The position numbers and the translations under genes are program-made. 64,000 nucleotides of DNA from positions 372,001 to 436,000 of the forward strand of contig CP114485.1 in assembly GCA_027186245.1 (NCBI GenBank), written 5' to 3'. How positions within the stretch are numbered: position 1 is the stretch's first letter; each line of letters starts with the position of its first letter. The DNA comes from Coriaria nepalensis. Taxonomy: Eukaryota > Streptophyta > Magnoliopsida > Cucurbitales > Coriariaceae. The notes beneath the pieces were generated by a model that made no database searches, was not told the origin of the DNA, and saw only the letters and a list, made by a program, of their open reading frames with translations. Shown here one piece after another: positions 1-12,800 of this stretch.

Positions 1-1825
1 CCGAGACCAGTATCCAGAGACCCAGAACAGGTGGTGTGGTGTGGTGTGATTGGAGAGAGAGAGAATTCGGAAAAAGGGATAAAGCTAGGGCTAGAGATGG
101 AGAAGAAGGGGTGAAGAGTGGGAGCAGAATAAGAGTGAAGGAAAGGGGTAATAATAATCATCATCACCATTTTCTTTTTTCCAGTCCTGTGGTTTTTGTG
201 CTGGGTCACCACCTAGTTCTGTCTTATTTTCCCTCCCTTCCGTTGTAAATTTGCAATTGTCGTTTTAACTGTAAGAAGAACGACTCACCCATCTCGTTCA
301 GTGAAACTACACGTCGTTGTTCATCTCAAACGATATGTCATTCCTATTGGGCCTTAGGCTTTTTTTGTTCGGATTATGAAAACTATAAAGCCCAAACGGA
401 GGAGAGAGAAAGGGGTGAGGTGAGGCCTGTGGAGGAATAGGAAACACATGGAATTGGGTCAGAGAGGAAGGGGTAACACATGGAAACACATGTAAGGAAG
501 GGGTCAAAAGTCATGTCATGGAGACAGGACGGTTGACGTTAAGTCTAGGTTGACATAATTTAAGAGAATTTTTTAATTTTTTTCAAAAATAACGAATCAA
601 TCAATTTAACTGTGGTGGTTGCTTGCATATATGACGGTGAGAGAGATCCGACGGCTGATAGCGACTCTTTTTCCCTTTCCGATGCATCGACAGTATCGCG
701 CGCGTTGTGCGGGAGCTATTTCTACGTCCCCACCCCCACGTAGACTAAAGTCTAATTATTTATTCAGTGGGACCCAATCATTGCATCGATCAGGTACATC
801 CACATTTACGTACAACTACGTTTTGTTAGGTTAGGTAACTTACGTACGTTAGTACTGGATTTGGCACTTGAGTATTTGCTCAATTATAAATTGGTAAATC
901 TTATTGAATTAATATTTAATTTTATAAATTTAAGTATTGTAAAATTAATATATTTATTATAATTTAAATTTATTTTAAAATAAAAATTAATAACTATTAA
1001 TTAAATAGATAATTTTTCTATTAAATTAAGTAGAAGAGTCCAATAATACTCTAAAGCACTTCACTACTGCTGATTAGGAATTGAGAATATATAATATGAG
1101 TAATATAAAATTAATATATAAAATTATTTATATATAATGATGTTATATAAAATTAATTGATATAATTAAAATGAAAGAAATTATCGAATATTTTTATTGT
1201 ACGGTAACTCAATTTATATTAAAATTAATTTGATTAACATATTTTAATTACTTTTATTTTAAATTTATATTTAAAAAAATTATTTATAATAAATTAATTC
1301 ATTCTAAAAATAGAATATAAACTTAATATAATATAATAATATAAAAATTTGAGATAAATCACCGACACATTTTTAATAATAATTTATCTTTATTTTAAAT
1401 TTTTAATAATCTAATTAAATCTTAAATGAGGTAATATATTTAAATATATAAAATTATATAAAAACTTGTGAATAAATTATTATATATATAATAAATCAAT
1501 TTATTTTAATTATATATATCAATTAGTCTAGTAACATCAAATTTATGGGGCTGAAATAAGTCAATCTACACATCCCCAATCCACTCCAAAAAAAATTTCT
1601 AAATTATAAAGGATAATTTTTGAAGGGTTAAAAGCAGAGAGAGAGAGAGATTGCAAACAAAGATTACATTAACAAAAACACTAAAAGGTTGGAGAGGTCA
1701 ATACAAAATTACAAATGCTAGTGTTATTATGCTCATTGTGGATCTAACTAAACAGCTAAATAATCTCAAAGATTGATTCTGAGGTTAATCTAGCACGATA
1801 TTGAGACGGATCGAGGAGAACGAAA
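1..1825. other. AT-rich intergenic DNA
   Basis: No coding region is recognisable. The stretch from about 860 to 1550 is extremely AT-rich with many short A/T runs. A short GA run lies near 1638-1650. The last 200 bases before the Kelch stop codon are probably its 3' UTR. Confidence 0.6.
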
Positions 1826-4534
1826 CTATCTTTCACAACTTCCAGACCCACTTCCAGGGCCACCCAGTGTTAAAAAAACACCCTGCAGATCACTTCTAAG
1901 CCTGGTCTCTTTAGATAGAGATGGCAGTTTATTAGCTCTAACCCCCGGAATCAGTCGACCCACTGGAGCTTTCTGGAAACTTTGACTTGGCTCCAACAAT
2001 GGAAGTTTCTGCATTGTTTGCTGAATTGGATGCCTGAAAGGTTCAGCATTGTTCGGGTTTGGAGTATTCTGACGACCGATAGGAACCGTATTAGTTCGAA
2101 GAGAAGGATTTTGGGCATCATAATTGGTCCCTCTCGAAAATACCCGGGGTCCCTAGTTGAAGAAAAAGGGGCAACGAGCAAATCTTACGTTAACCAAGAA
2201 AAACCTGAAAAAAATAAATAACAGCATGAATGTTAGAGAAGCAACTTACTGGTGAGAACAAGACCCCTCTAAATACTTTTCCATTAACAGTTGCGGTCAT
2301 GAGAAACCCCGAATCGAAGGCTCCATCAACTCTTCCACGAACCTCGGCTCCAATCTAATAAACAGATCCGGAAATTCAAATATTAAAGGGAAAAAAAAAA
2401 TTAAAAACTTCTAAGACTACTTCGAGGGGAAAGTGCACTAAAAGAAAGTGTTTTTACCGGGTTCTGTTCTACAGAGGAGCAATTAGGTCCTTGTCTACTG
2501 TTGTGAACAACACTAAGAAGGTTATGTTCTTGCTTCAACTGGTTATGGTGTTGTCCGAGAAAAAGATCTTGTCTGGTCGGGTTTCTGTTGTTCTTGTTGT
2601 AAGACTGAGTACTAACTGGATTCTGGTCTGAATTCTTAAGGAAGTGAAATCCTTTAGAGCTGCTGACAGAATCTGAGGCTTTAAGAACAGGGGTCTGCTC
2701 TTGATCAGAATGTGATGGGGATGAGTCTTGAGAGAGCGAAAGAGAATGCTCCTCTTGCGCTGATTCCACCTCCACCACTTTTGGATTCGTCGTTCTTCTC
2801 CTCTTAATAGGATGTGAAACGTCTGCAAAACACAGTCAAACTTAGGATTATGCCTAGTTCAATAAATTTACCAAGATTAAGGTTGTAGATTATTGTGTTC
2901 TAATTAGATAACCTGAGAGGAACACAAGGGATTGATTCTTCTCTGATTCTTGTCCATTCCCAGAAATCAACAATTGAACTGGGTTTCTGTCTTCATCCCT
3001 TGAAGACCTCCTTTCTTGGTTCCAGTGGCTTCCGAAGATCTTGCACATGGAAATGTTGTAACGCCCATTAGGGTGCTCAGCTCCAAGTTGCAACACCAAC
3101 ATCTCGTTCAGAGGCCGTTCATCCTCCCCACACCTAAATGAATTCACCAAACACAGATTTTACTACTACGGTGTTATCATCTTCAAATTATGTCGTAGCA
3201 GTAATGTAAAAACGAATGATACCCTCCATAAATGACAATGTCCGAATCTGCCACAACAGCCGTATGAGAAAACCGGCCTTGTGGCTGTTGACCACATATA
3301 TCGATCCGAGTCCAAGAACAAGTACTCAAATCCAAGACCCAAACATCATCGTAGTAACGTTTATCTCCAACCCCTGCAATAATATACACCTGCAACAATC
3401 ACGCACAAAAAGAATAAGAGACCCCTAATTAGCATGTTTTCACCTGCCTCCATAAAATAATTTTTGCTGACACAAACTTTAATACCTTTGTCCCGATATT
3501 AACAGCTGCATGACCTGCTCGAACGCCCGGCTTCGACCCTTGAACATCCAACTGTGGATAAAAACAATATGACAACCATCATCAAGCAAAAGAAAAACAA
3601 GCAGAAGATTTAATAGAGCAACAGAGAAAGGATTATACCCTGGACCAAGTGAGAGAGTACATATCAAGCATGTCGACGTCTCCGTAATAGTGGTCCCCAC
3701 AATCACCACCATACAAGAACAGCTTGTGACCAATCACAACAGCCGAATGGCTATCCCTCGGGACCGGAATCTCACCTCTCACTTCCGGTCTAGTCCATCT
3801 CATTGTCTTAATATCCAGAACATGCAAGTCGTTAAGGTAATTCGACTCGCCTTCTCCACTTCCCCCAAAAATCACTAATTTATCATCCCCAACTAGAGTT
3901 GAGGTGTGACTTTCACGAGGGGAAGGCGGGTTTCCTTTACATTTAGGCTGTGTCCATTCTTTGGTTCTTAGGTCTAGTATGTGAAGATCATTGACCTTTT
4001 TCGAGCCGTTTGTTCCGCCAAAAACGATCATATGGGTACCGACTAGGTCGGTACTATGGCTGTCTCTAGCTCCGGGGCTTTGACCCGTAGTTTCCATTAC
4101 TTTCCACTCCATTGTGTCTAGGTTTAGTACTAGAACATCACTAAAATGCATTCCTCCACAACATCCCTGTATTTTTTATTTTTTATTTTTTTTGTTAGAA
4201 AGGAAAAAACAAATCAAGAGTTAAGACCCTTTTCTTAGCATGATTATGATAAAAAAAAAAAAAAAAGAGTAATGAAAGTTTGCAGCTATTTCCTGATAAT
4301 TTTTGTTAATTATGCAAGCTAGTGTTGAAGTGGATGGGTCTTAGATTCCTAAACAGTGAACTCCACCAAATTTAAATGAAGAAGAAGGACGCATACCCCA
4401 AAAATGTAGACGTTTCCTTGATGATAACAAGCAGAGTGACCCCATCTCTCAGAAGGATTAAATCCTACGACCTTAGGATATAACCACATTGCTTTCTTCT
4501 TTGCAGATGCAGCTTCACTTCCTATTGACCCCAT
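1826..4534 (-). CDS. Kelch-repeat (galactose oxidase-like beta-propeller) protein
   Basis: Eight exons join in frame: 4397-4534, 3639-4166, 3486-3551, 3223-3389, 2913-3133, 2458-2822, 2250-2354 and 1826-2152, giving 638 residues. All junctions used are GT-AG. The N-terminal 330 residues or so hold repeated Kelch blades, visible as FGG/YGG turns followed by conserved Tyr and Trp (for example VIFGGSGEGES and LYGGDCGDHYYGD), which build a propeller for protein binding. The C-terminal half has a basic patch (KRRRTTNPK) that could be a nuclear signal, then a Ser/Gln-rich low-complexity part. It resembles plant Kelch proteins of the At1g18610/At1g74150 type, recalled from memory; their biochemical role is poorly known. 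The start lies at MGSIGSEAASAKKK, just before the first blade. The gene looks intact. Confidence 0.88.
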
Positions 4535-6579
4535 TTACTTTAAATTCTTCTCTAGCTAGAAGTGAAGGAAGTTTTTCTTCTTTCTTAATAGTGATTTCCT
4601 GAACAGAGATAAGGATGAAGAATAAAGAAGAAGGAGGAGAGAGAGAGAGAGAGAGAGTCGAGAGAGGACATGAACAAGGGCAAGTGATGTATCAACTATC
4701 AGTGTCAAAAAAATTGGACATGAAAAGATGGGCGCTGTCATGTCTGAATCACTGTGTCACCCAACAACAACAGAACCTTGTGATGAAAAGAACATTAATT
4801 ATTATTATTTAATTCGCAAAACAAAATACAGATGCCTTTTAAGAAAAATTAATTATTAATAATACGACAACACAATTGTTATATATCTTTGAGAATGTAA
4901 ACTTCCAAGCCGCCTATTATTTTATTATTAGTTTGTTCCTACTTTTTACAATTTTTTTTTTTTTTTAAATTTTATTATCAGCTATGTCTTTCTCTCTCGC
5001 TGAAACTCACTCTTCTCTCTCTCTCCTTTCCTTAGATACGTATATATATATATATATAGCTATGTATATAAAATATCACTCGGTCAGTCTCCCAAATTTC
5101 AAGGTGGCCTATTGATGTTGATCAAGAAAATGGGGTGTTCTCAATGCGTGCTTAGGAAAGTGTGTTTATGAGAGCTGTTTCTTCTGTACAAAATTTTTTT
5201 TTCCTTATTTGATTAGTTTTGGGAAATGAGATTTGGTGTTGATTACCTCAAAACTCAGAAAGAGATAAGACTGTTTTCTTCATGGCCAGAAGGAAGGAAG
5301 TAAAAAGACTGTAGTTTTGTGTTATCAATTCATATCGTGAGATTTGTGATGGTCAGAATTAAAGACGGAAGGGAAAGAGGACAGTTTGTCAAAAATCTTA
5401 AGTTTTCGTTTGGAAGTAGACAGAGACAGGAGAGGAGAGAGAAGACGTACTTTACACGCGACAAACACGGGAGCTTTTTGGTGTATTGGCGGTAGTACCC
5501 CTGCCTCGTTTCACGCGCTTTTCTTGTCTAAAAAAACTGAATTTCCTAATTTTTCTTTATATATATATATTATTTTATTAATTATAAATAAAATGATATG
5601 ATATTATAAATTAATATATAAAATTAATATAAATCTATTTATTATATAAAATATCGTCAAATTTATTAAAATTTTATTTGAACTAAAACAGGAAATAAAG
5701 AAATGAGTAAATTAGAATGCAATAAATAACGTAAAACTTGCAAGAAGAGGGCAAATAACTTTCAATCTATTCTGTCAGATATTTTTCAATTTTTATTTTT
5801 CTAATTTAAAAAAGAAAAAAAAAGGGTCATGTCATAAATAATAGAGCTGGCACAAAAATTGCACTGGGCCGGGTTTGATCATTGTTGATGTAGTGGGAGT
5901 GTTCTGTTCCTAGGAATATGGGCCAGCGTGACGGGCACGGACAGCTGACTGATCCAAAATCCAAATTGTGAGGCCATCGTAAATGCCCACTCATCCGTAC
6001 CCAAATACTTCGATTGTCGCACATTCTTGTAGCTAAAAGCCTAAAACTAGTCTACTTATTACACGTCACAACAGTAATTGGCCTACCACTTCCTTAATTA
6101 CTTCACCAATAATAATAATAGTAGTACAAGTACAAATGTCAAATGACTGGGTGTGCCCTGGCTATGGCCTCGGCAGTCGGCAGTCGGCAGTCAACAGTCA
6201 ACAACACAGTCCACACCATGAAAAGCTAGGCCCAAAGCCCTTGATAAATACAATCAAGTAACAGTCATTATCTGCATTCATTCATGCATGCATTCATTTA
6301 CTGGTTTTGCGGGTTATGAAGAAAAAACTAAAGCAACAAGATGATAAAAGATGAATGTACAATACTTGAATTTAAATCAATGCTCTACAGTTTACACAAG
6401 GTGGGTGTATACTGTATAGAACTGTCTGTACAATGAAAGCTCTTTCAAATTTCCATCTATTCTACATGGAATTACAAAAGGGCATGTAAAGTAGGATATG
6501 TCTTGACTACTCCAAAATGTACACAAGTATATGTATGTATCTTGATCTGTACTTACCTTATAGATTTTATACACAGGAT
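4535..6579. other. Intergenic region upstream of the Kelch gene
   Basis: No gene is seen. It contains a GA/CT run at 4637-4655, a pyrimidine-rich stretch at about 4985-5035, a TA dinucleotide run at 5041-5058 and a short 7-bp tandem repeat at 6171-6205. The part next to 4534 is the likely promoter and leader of the Kelch gene. Confidence 0.5.
6171..6205. repeat. Short 7-bp tandem repeat
   Basis: The unit CGGCAGT occurs three times in a row at 6171-6191, followed by two diverged copies with the unit CAACAGT. It is a small minisatellite-like tract in intergenic DNA. Confidence 0.75.
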
Positions 6580-8892
6580 TCAAAAGGTGAATAGGATTCT
6601 CTGTTCATCTGTTGGATTTGATAACCACCTACAAAACATCCAGGCTGCCCCAACCACGGAGAGAAGTTAAAGCATTGCGAGGAATCCGAAATGCACAACG
6701 TCATTTGCAATGATTGCAATTCCGAACACAACTCATTCGGCCAAACTAGCAACGGAGACTTCTGTTGTCGCGATAAGGTTTGCTTTGGACAATGGGATTC
6801 CGGTCTGAAGAATCTGTTGCCCCACAACGTCGTGCGACATGTGTCCCAACCTCGACAACACCTACACACAGAAGAGTCAGCTAACTTGGTGATCATGTTT
6901 CTTCCCCCTTTTTTTTTAGCTTGAATTTTTTAGAAAGATGTTAAGCTTGAAAGTTAATTCATACAATTAGAGACAAAAAGAAAATAAGGGGGCTCTGATA
7001 GGAAAGAGATCCACTCCAATATACAGCAACAGCTAGTATGAGAAGTGAAGCTTGAAATATCAGTCCAACTGCTCCGGCCTGATAAAGAAGATTACAAATC
7101 ATGCCCTGAATAGAAAACTTTAGGAAATTGGAGAGGTGATAGAAAGTAGAAAAGAAAGCCACCTTTAAAATGCCAAATTGTTTGACCATTTGCTGATACG
7201 AAGGTTGCTGCAACACCCATGAAAGCACATAATCCACTAAACCCACCAATGATTTGTTACAGAATAGAGATAAAAAAACAAATGGAATCACTTTATTCAT
7301 AACTGAAAACATAGCTTATAAATCGACATGAGATGGAAGAGAAATAACCAACCACTAAGTAAGTTCCTAACAAACAGGACAACTACGCCACTATCAACAA
7401 TCATAATTGCAGCCACTAACACATGATTATTTCCCACTAAATAAATCCCTAAAGAATAGGACACCCAAAAACATTAAATAAATATAAATAAATAAATCCT
7501 AACATGAATGATGGATTAATACCTGAGAATCAGTAGTTAGGAAAGAAATTGAGGGAGAAATAAAATGATCACTAACCAAAAAGTTCTCTAGGTGAGGCGA
7601 TTATACAACGCTGCACTAAGAATGCTGTCATCGAACTTCCAGGAGTGAGTATAACATTGAAGTGGGGAAGCACAAAGGCTAGGCTGGCAGGTAGAACTGG
7701 CTGCTGTATGCATTCCTTCCACCCATTTTTAATGACTTTCTACACCAGAATCCACTGAATGTCAAAAAGTTCATAGTTTGTATTAGTGTAACATAGCATG
7801 TAGAAATGGCCGTTAAGAATCAAATCTAAGTTAACGAAGTTTACATATGCCTGGAGTATCACAGAGAGTTCTTCCAGGTTGTAAGCACTTTGTCCGATCA
7901 AGAACTCCAGTTGAGAGCTTGTTGGTTAATCATGTAAGGGCAACCTGAGAAACAGAGTTTAATGATGAGCTTATCTTCCTTCTAAAAAAACAGAGTGAGT
8001 AGGAAAGTTTATCTTACCACAACGGGCAATGACCACAGCATTAGACCACTAGGAAACTTCAAGCAAGTTACTGGGTCATACTTAGAGAGAAGAATTCCAA
8101 ACACAGATGCTCCGGCTATCTTTAAATTGGCAATATTAGTAGGTATGTCAATTTGTTAAACTGGCAATGAAGAATCAGTATTGCAGTTACCTCACAGAGA
8201 AGGTCAATCCGATTTAGAACAGAATTAACTTCTGCAAGTGCAACGGCCCTATTTATCCCCGCTAACTGAGTAAACAAGAGCAGTAATTTAGGACAAACTA
8301 ACTCTACCTTTATAAGATATGAAGAAAAAAAAAAGAAGGTAGGATAAAATGGCACTACCAATACAACCCAATCTCGTTTCATTGCAATCCCCAATGCAAC
8401 TTCAGTTTGCCTTTAAATAGCCCCAGCTAGAGCTAACTCAATAAACCAGGGCTGGAAAAAAAATCAATGATGCAGAAGACCGAGGGATTGAATGGGCATA
8501 AATGACCACTGATGCAGATAATAACTGAGCAGCTGCCTGGAAAATCAGGAAAAAAAGAAATAGAAAGTTAAACGATACATTTCTAAGCTGATTTGATAGC
8601 TGAGATTAGAAGATAAAGAAGAAACAATTACTTATCTAAGTTCAACTATCGTAAATCTTAAACTAAGACGATGGAGTTTTCCTCATTAACATGACTCCAT
8701 TTTAACAGCAAATATGCAGGAGAAAAGAAGCTCAAAATAATCTATACCTGGAAGAATCGAAATGCTGATACAGATTCAACCGTCTGCAACAAAGGAAGCG
8801 ATAGCGGATTCGAAAAGCAGAAGACGGCGATAAACTTTCCGAATCGAATAGTTGAAGAGATTACAAGAGAGGAACTGGCTGAGAGTGACCAT
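6580..8892 (-). pseudogene. Decayed plastid ferroportin (FPN3/IREG3/MAR1 type)
   Basis: Exons of the plant plastid ferroportin family (solute carrier 40) can be read on the minus strand: a transit-peptide-like start MVTLSQFLSCNLFNYS at 8892, then [57 protein letters not shown] and NPTDEQRILFTF, ending at 6580. Intact family members export iron or similar substrates across the plastid or mitochondrial envelope. This copy is broken: in-frame stops at 7930-7932 (expected Trp), 6733-6735 and 6667-6669 (expected Ser), a further stop in the GAI helix near 8418, a frameshift in a T run near 8460, another between SAN and KQFGILK near 7185, and most of the N-terminal membrane core is missing after the first exon. 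The remaining GT-AG borders are still recognisable, so decay is fairly recent and this is not a processed copy. Confidence 0.85.
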
Positions 8893-9290
8893 AGTTTCTG
8901 CTGCTGCTGCTGATGCTTTTTCAGCTTAAAGTTCAAGCTCCTGCACTTGAGCCACCAAATCCATTCCTTCCCACTCATGCAGCCTCCAAAATTTTCAGGT
9001 AATCCTTCTATTCAATTTCTGATAACAACTCACAGCTCACAAGCAATGAAGCACATTGTCAAACAGCTTTACATATGAAAAGGAAAACTTCGCCTGAATC
9101 CTTCTTCCTTTGAGAGAAATGGAAAAAATTTCTTATGAGTTACGGCTCAGAGAAAGAAAGTGAAAGAACCTTATGGGAGAGGAAGAGGAAGAGGAAGAGG
9201 AGGTTGGTTTCTCCTTCACCAAATCCTTTTAACCAGCGGTGAGTTCAAAGGCCGTGGTGTGTTTGTTAAAGTTTAGCTAAATGTGGACTT

Positions 9291-9314
9291 CCGGCCCAAA
9301 CTTTTGTGGGCCGG
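9291..9314. promoter_or_regulatory. Palindromic GGCCCA/TGGGCC pair
   Basis: An 8-bp inverted repeat (CCGGCCCA and TGGGCCGG with an 8-bp spacer) lies between the ferroportin pseudogene and SOQ1. TGGGCC motifs are site II elements bound by TCP factors in promoters of plant housekeeping and organelle genes. Activity here is inferred. More GGGCC/GGGCT motifs follow at 9430-9520. Confidence 0.4.
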
Positions 9315-9881
9315 AGGATATTGCTTATACGAGTTGCCAACTGTTCTGTTGTTTTGTGAAATTCCACCTAAATTTCGGAAAAAAAAAGAAAGAAAGAAAG
9401 TAAATTAAAAGTAGAAGACTGCTTTTAATGTTGGGCTTTGCCGCTTTGGGTTTGGACTCACTCTATGCCTTTTGGGCTCATTTATGATCCGTTTTAAGTA
9501 TTTTCGCTATATCAGCCCATGATCCAAGAAATTATAGGGAAAGTATAAAAGTGAAGGTCGCGCGAGAGGGGGAAGAGAAAGATATCGTCCATCTTTCGGC
9601 CCAGGTCCCAAAGGCTCCTCCTGTATAAAGTTGTGGATAATGCAATAATTTTAAACCATTTCTCGACCACTAAAAGGAAAGAAGAAAAGAGATGAGAAAT
9701 TCTTGGGCAGGGGGCAGGGGCAGGGGCAGGTCAATTTTAATCACATATAAGTATAAGTATGATATGATGTACAATTTCAATCACATAAAAAGTTTTACAA
9801 AATTTTGCAACCAAAACCAAGAAATTGTACAAATCCAAACCTGATATAAACAATACTAAACAGAACGCAGAAACAGTTACA

Positions 9882-12800
9882 ATGGCTTTGAAATCCATCT
9901 CCTCTCCTTCTCCTCCATTAACTTCATTCTCAGCCAAGCTCTTCTCCTCCTTCTCGGGAAATGCAAGAGGCTCGAGGTCAGTTTCAATCCCAAGCTATCT
10001 TCCCCAATGGAAGCCGAACAGTTCCGTGTTTTCGCGTAAAATGGTGGTGAGAGCCTGTGTGAAGGTGGAGAAGGAGAAGAGCGTGCGAGAAAATGCTTCT
10101 GGAAGCGAGTGGGGAAAGGTTTCAGCTGTCTTGTTCGACATGGATGGAGTGCTTTGCAATAGCGAGGAACCTTCGAGAAGAGCTGCAGCCGAAGTTTTCC
10201 GCGAGATGGGGGTTGAAGAAGTCACTCCGGATGATTTCATTCCATTCATGGGGACTGGTAAAATCAATATCGATGCAATTATTTCTCTCTCTCTCTCTCT
10301 CTCTTTTTTTTTTCCTGTTGGGAAAATTATACTTAGGCACTTATACTACCACCAGTCTGTTTGAAATACCGTTAAACTACACTTATTTTTTTTAAGACTC
10401 CTTGAAGTATTTTCATCTAGGAATTTGTCCCTCCACCATTGGTTTCCTAATAAATACTTGGAGTAATTTCTGGTCGACATTTAAGAACCGATCTTGACCA
10501 CAGACCTCGTTAAGCATATTAAGATTACATCATTCTATTTAAAATACCAATTCAACATATTAATGAGCTCGGACGTTCATGATCTTTTTTTTTTTTTTTT
10601 TTTCCGGATCAGATCTCGATCTCAAATCGCAAGGAATTGTACCAAAAGTTTTCTCGTTGTTTCTAGCATTCTAAACTTTATTTTTACCCCTAAATTTATC
10701 TTTTTTATATTTTTAACCTCAAATTTTCTATTTTCTTTCCCTAATTTCTTTTTTCATTTCAGCCCACCTCCATTGATGGAGCTTGCTCTAGATCAGGAGC
10801 CCAAGTTTCAATGGAGCTCGCTCTAGATCAGGAATCTAGCTACAATGGAGCAAGCTCCAGACCTCGAGCTAGAGCTCCATCAATGGAGGTGAGGTAAAAT
10901 TAATATAAAATAAATAAAAATAGGAAAGAAGATAGAAAGTTTAGGGAGGTTAAAAAAAATTTAGAAAGTCGGAAATAGCTTTGAAAGGGGATAAAGTCTA
11001 CCAAGAGATCTTTAAAAAAACGTGGTAGTTTAAAGGGTGTTTCAACAAAGGGAATTTACACCTGAATATTGATGGAGTGATATACTGATATTACAGGAGA
11101 AGCAAACTTTTTAGGAGGTGTTGCTGCTCTAAAAGGGGTCAAAGGATTTAATACCGAGGCAGCAAAGAAGAGGTTCTATGAGATTTATCTAGGGAAGGTA
11201 ATTGTTCCATCATAATCTATTTATTATCTTTTCCAAAACTACATGATTCAACGCTAATTACTTTCCCTACCGCTCATGTTTTTACTTCTGATATCATAGT
11301 ATGCAAAACCGAATTCCGGAATAGGATTTCCTGGTACCTTGGAACTCATTACTCAGGTATGAGGAAATCAATCATGTGGGACATTGGATTATCTCTCCTT
11401 GCTGTACTTCACCCCCCCCCCCCCCCAATGGTTTAATGTTTTGCTGCTACATTGCAATAGTGTAAAAACAAGGGCCTTAAAGTTGCTGTTGCTTCCAGTG
11501 CCGACCGGATCAAGGTTGATGCAAATGTAGCTGCTGCCGGGTTACCAATTTCAATGTAAAACCAATTCATTGTTCACCCAGTAAGATATCCATTGTAGTG
11601 GTTTTAGTCAAGTGATGCACGTAGGTGCAGAATGGTCTGGAACTTCATAAAGAAGTAAATTTGGAACTGAAGAATTGATTGTAATTTTCACCTCTACTCT
11701 GTTGACCTTTTCCATTATCTTATACTTTGTTAGCCTATTTTTGTCAGGTTTGATGCTGTAGTTTCAGCTGATGCTTTTGAGAATTTGAACCCTGCTCCTG
11801 ATATTTTCTTAGCTGCGTCGAAGTTATTGAATGTACCCCCTAGTGAGGTAAGTTATGCTCTAGTCAAGATTTTCCATTTTCATCTTTTCTATGAACCGAA
11901 CCTGGCATTCCCGCATTGTTAAAGTATTAACTAATGCACGTCTTTTCCCTTCCCAGTGTATTGTTATTGAAGATGCACTGGCTGGAGTGCAAGCTGCAGA
12001 AGGCGCACAAATGAGGTATAATGTGAAAATCTACAAGTGCTCTTTCCTTCTATCCAAGTATCAATTTTGATTTTTTCCCATTGGATCATAATGCATGTCA
12101 GGTGTTAAGTTTGTCTCTCATCTTCTTTGCTACTTGGTTTGGGAAATGTTTCTTGGTTTATCTGAATCTATTCTAGTACCTGCAGATGCATCGCTGTTAA
12201 AACTACTCTGTCGGAAGAGACTCTAAAGACTGCTCGTCCATCGCTTATTCGAAATGTGATAGGGAGCATCTCCCTTCATGATATTCTCAACGGTGGCTCT
12301 GAAGGCTATGGTATGTAGTCCTAAGAATATGCTGCAATTTCATTTTGTACTTTCTATCAGTAATGAAGAATGGCAAAGCTAGACTTTTGGCAACGTATAA
12401 GAACTATGAGCGAGACCATTATTCTTGTAATAAGCATTATATGTATCAAATGTTCTCCTTATGTCTAGTTACATACTAAGGGAGATCAAGTGAGCGTTTT
12501 GGTATAAGATAATGCTAGTACCCTTTTATCTATATAATTTTCTCTTGTCTTGTTGGAATTTTTTTATCTGGAACATTAGGTCTTACAGAGACCTGCCATT
12601 GCAGATGAGAAGATTCAGGGATCTCAATTCTGTCTTACTCCTGAACAATCTTCTCCCCAGAGCCCTACAGAAGGAAGATATGATGGGTCGAAGAACACGA
12701 GTGCTTCAACTGCTGGGTTTTTGTCAATAGGAGGGTAGGACTCTCTGTACCTTTAATACTAAATGTACCAGCCAATGTCATACTCTGTATGATTTGCGAA

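Noticed and set aside
8742..8978. Gln-rich frame as a real N-terminal exon of the ferroportin gene
   Set aside because: A different frame starting at 8892 gives a transit-peptide-like sequence that fits the family. The Gln run is a CAG repeat in the leader.
9825..9881. Upstream in-frame ATG for SOQ1
   Set aside because: It adds 19 polar residues before a textbook transit peptide starting [12 protein letters not shown], so 9882 is the better start.
12577..12604. Earlier acceptor for SOQ1 exon 8 at the AG before GTCTTACAGAG
   Set aside because: Using it leads within a few codons to a TGA in frame. The acceptor before 12605 keeps the frame open.
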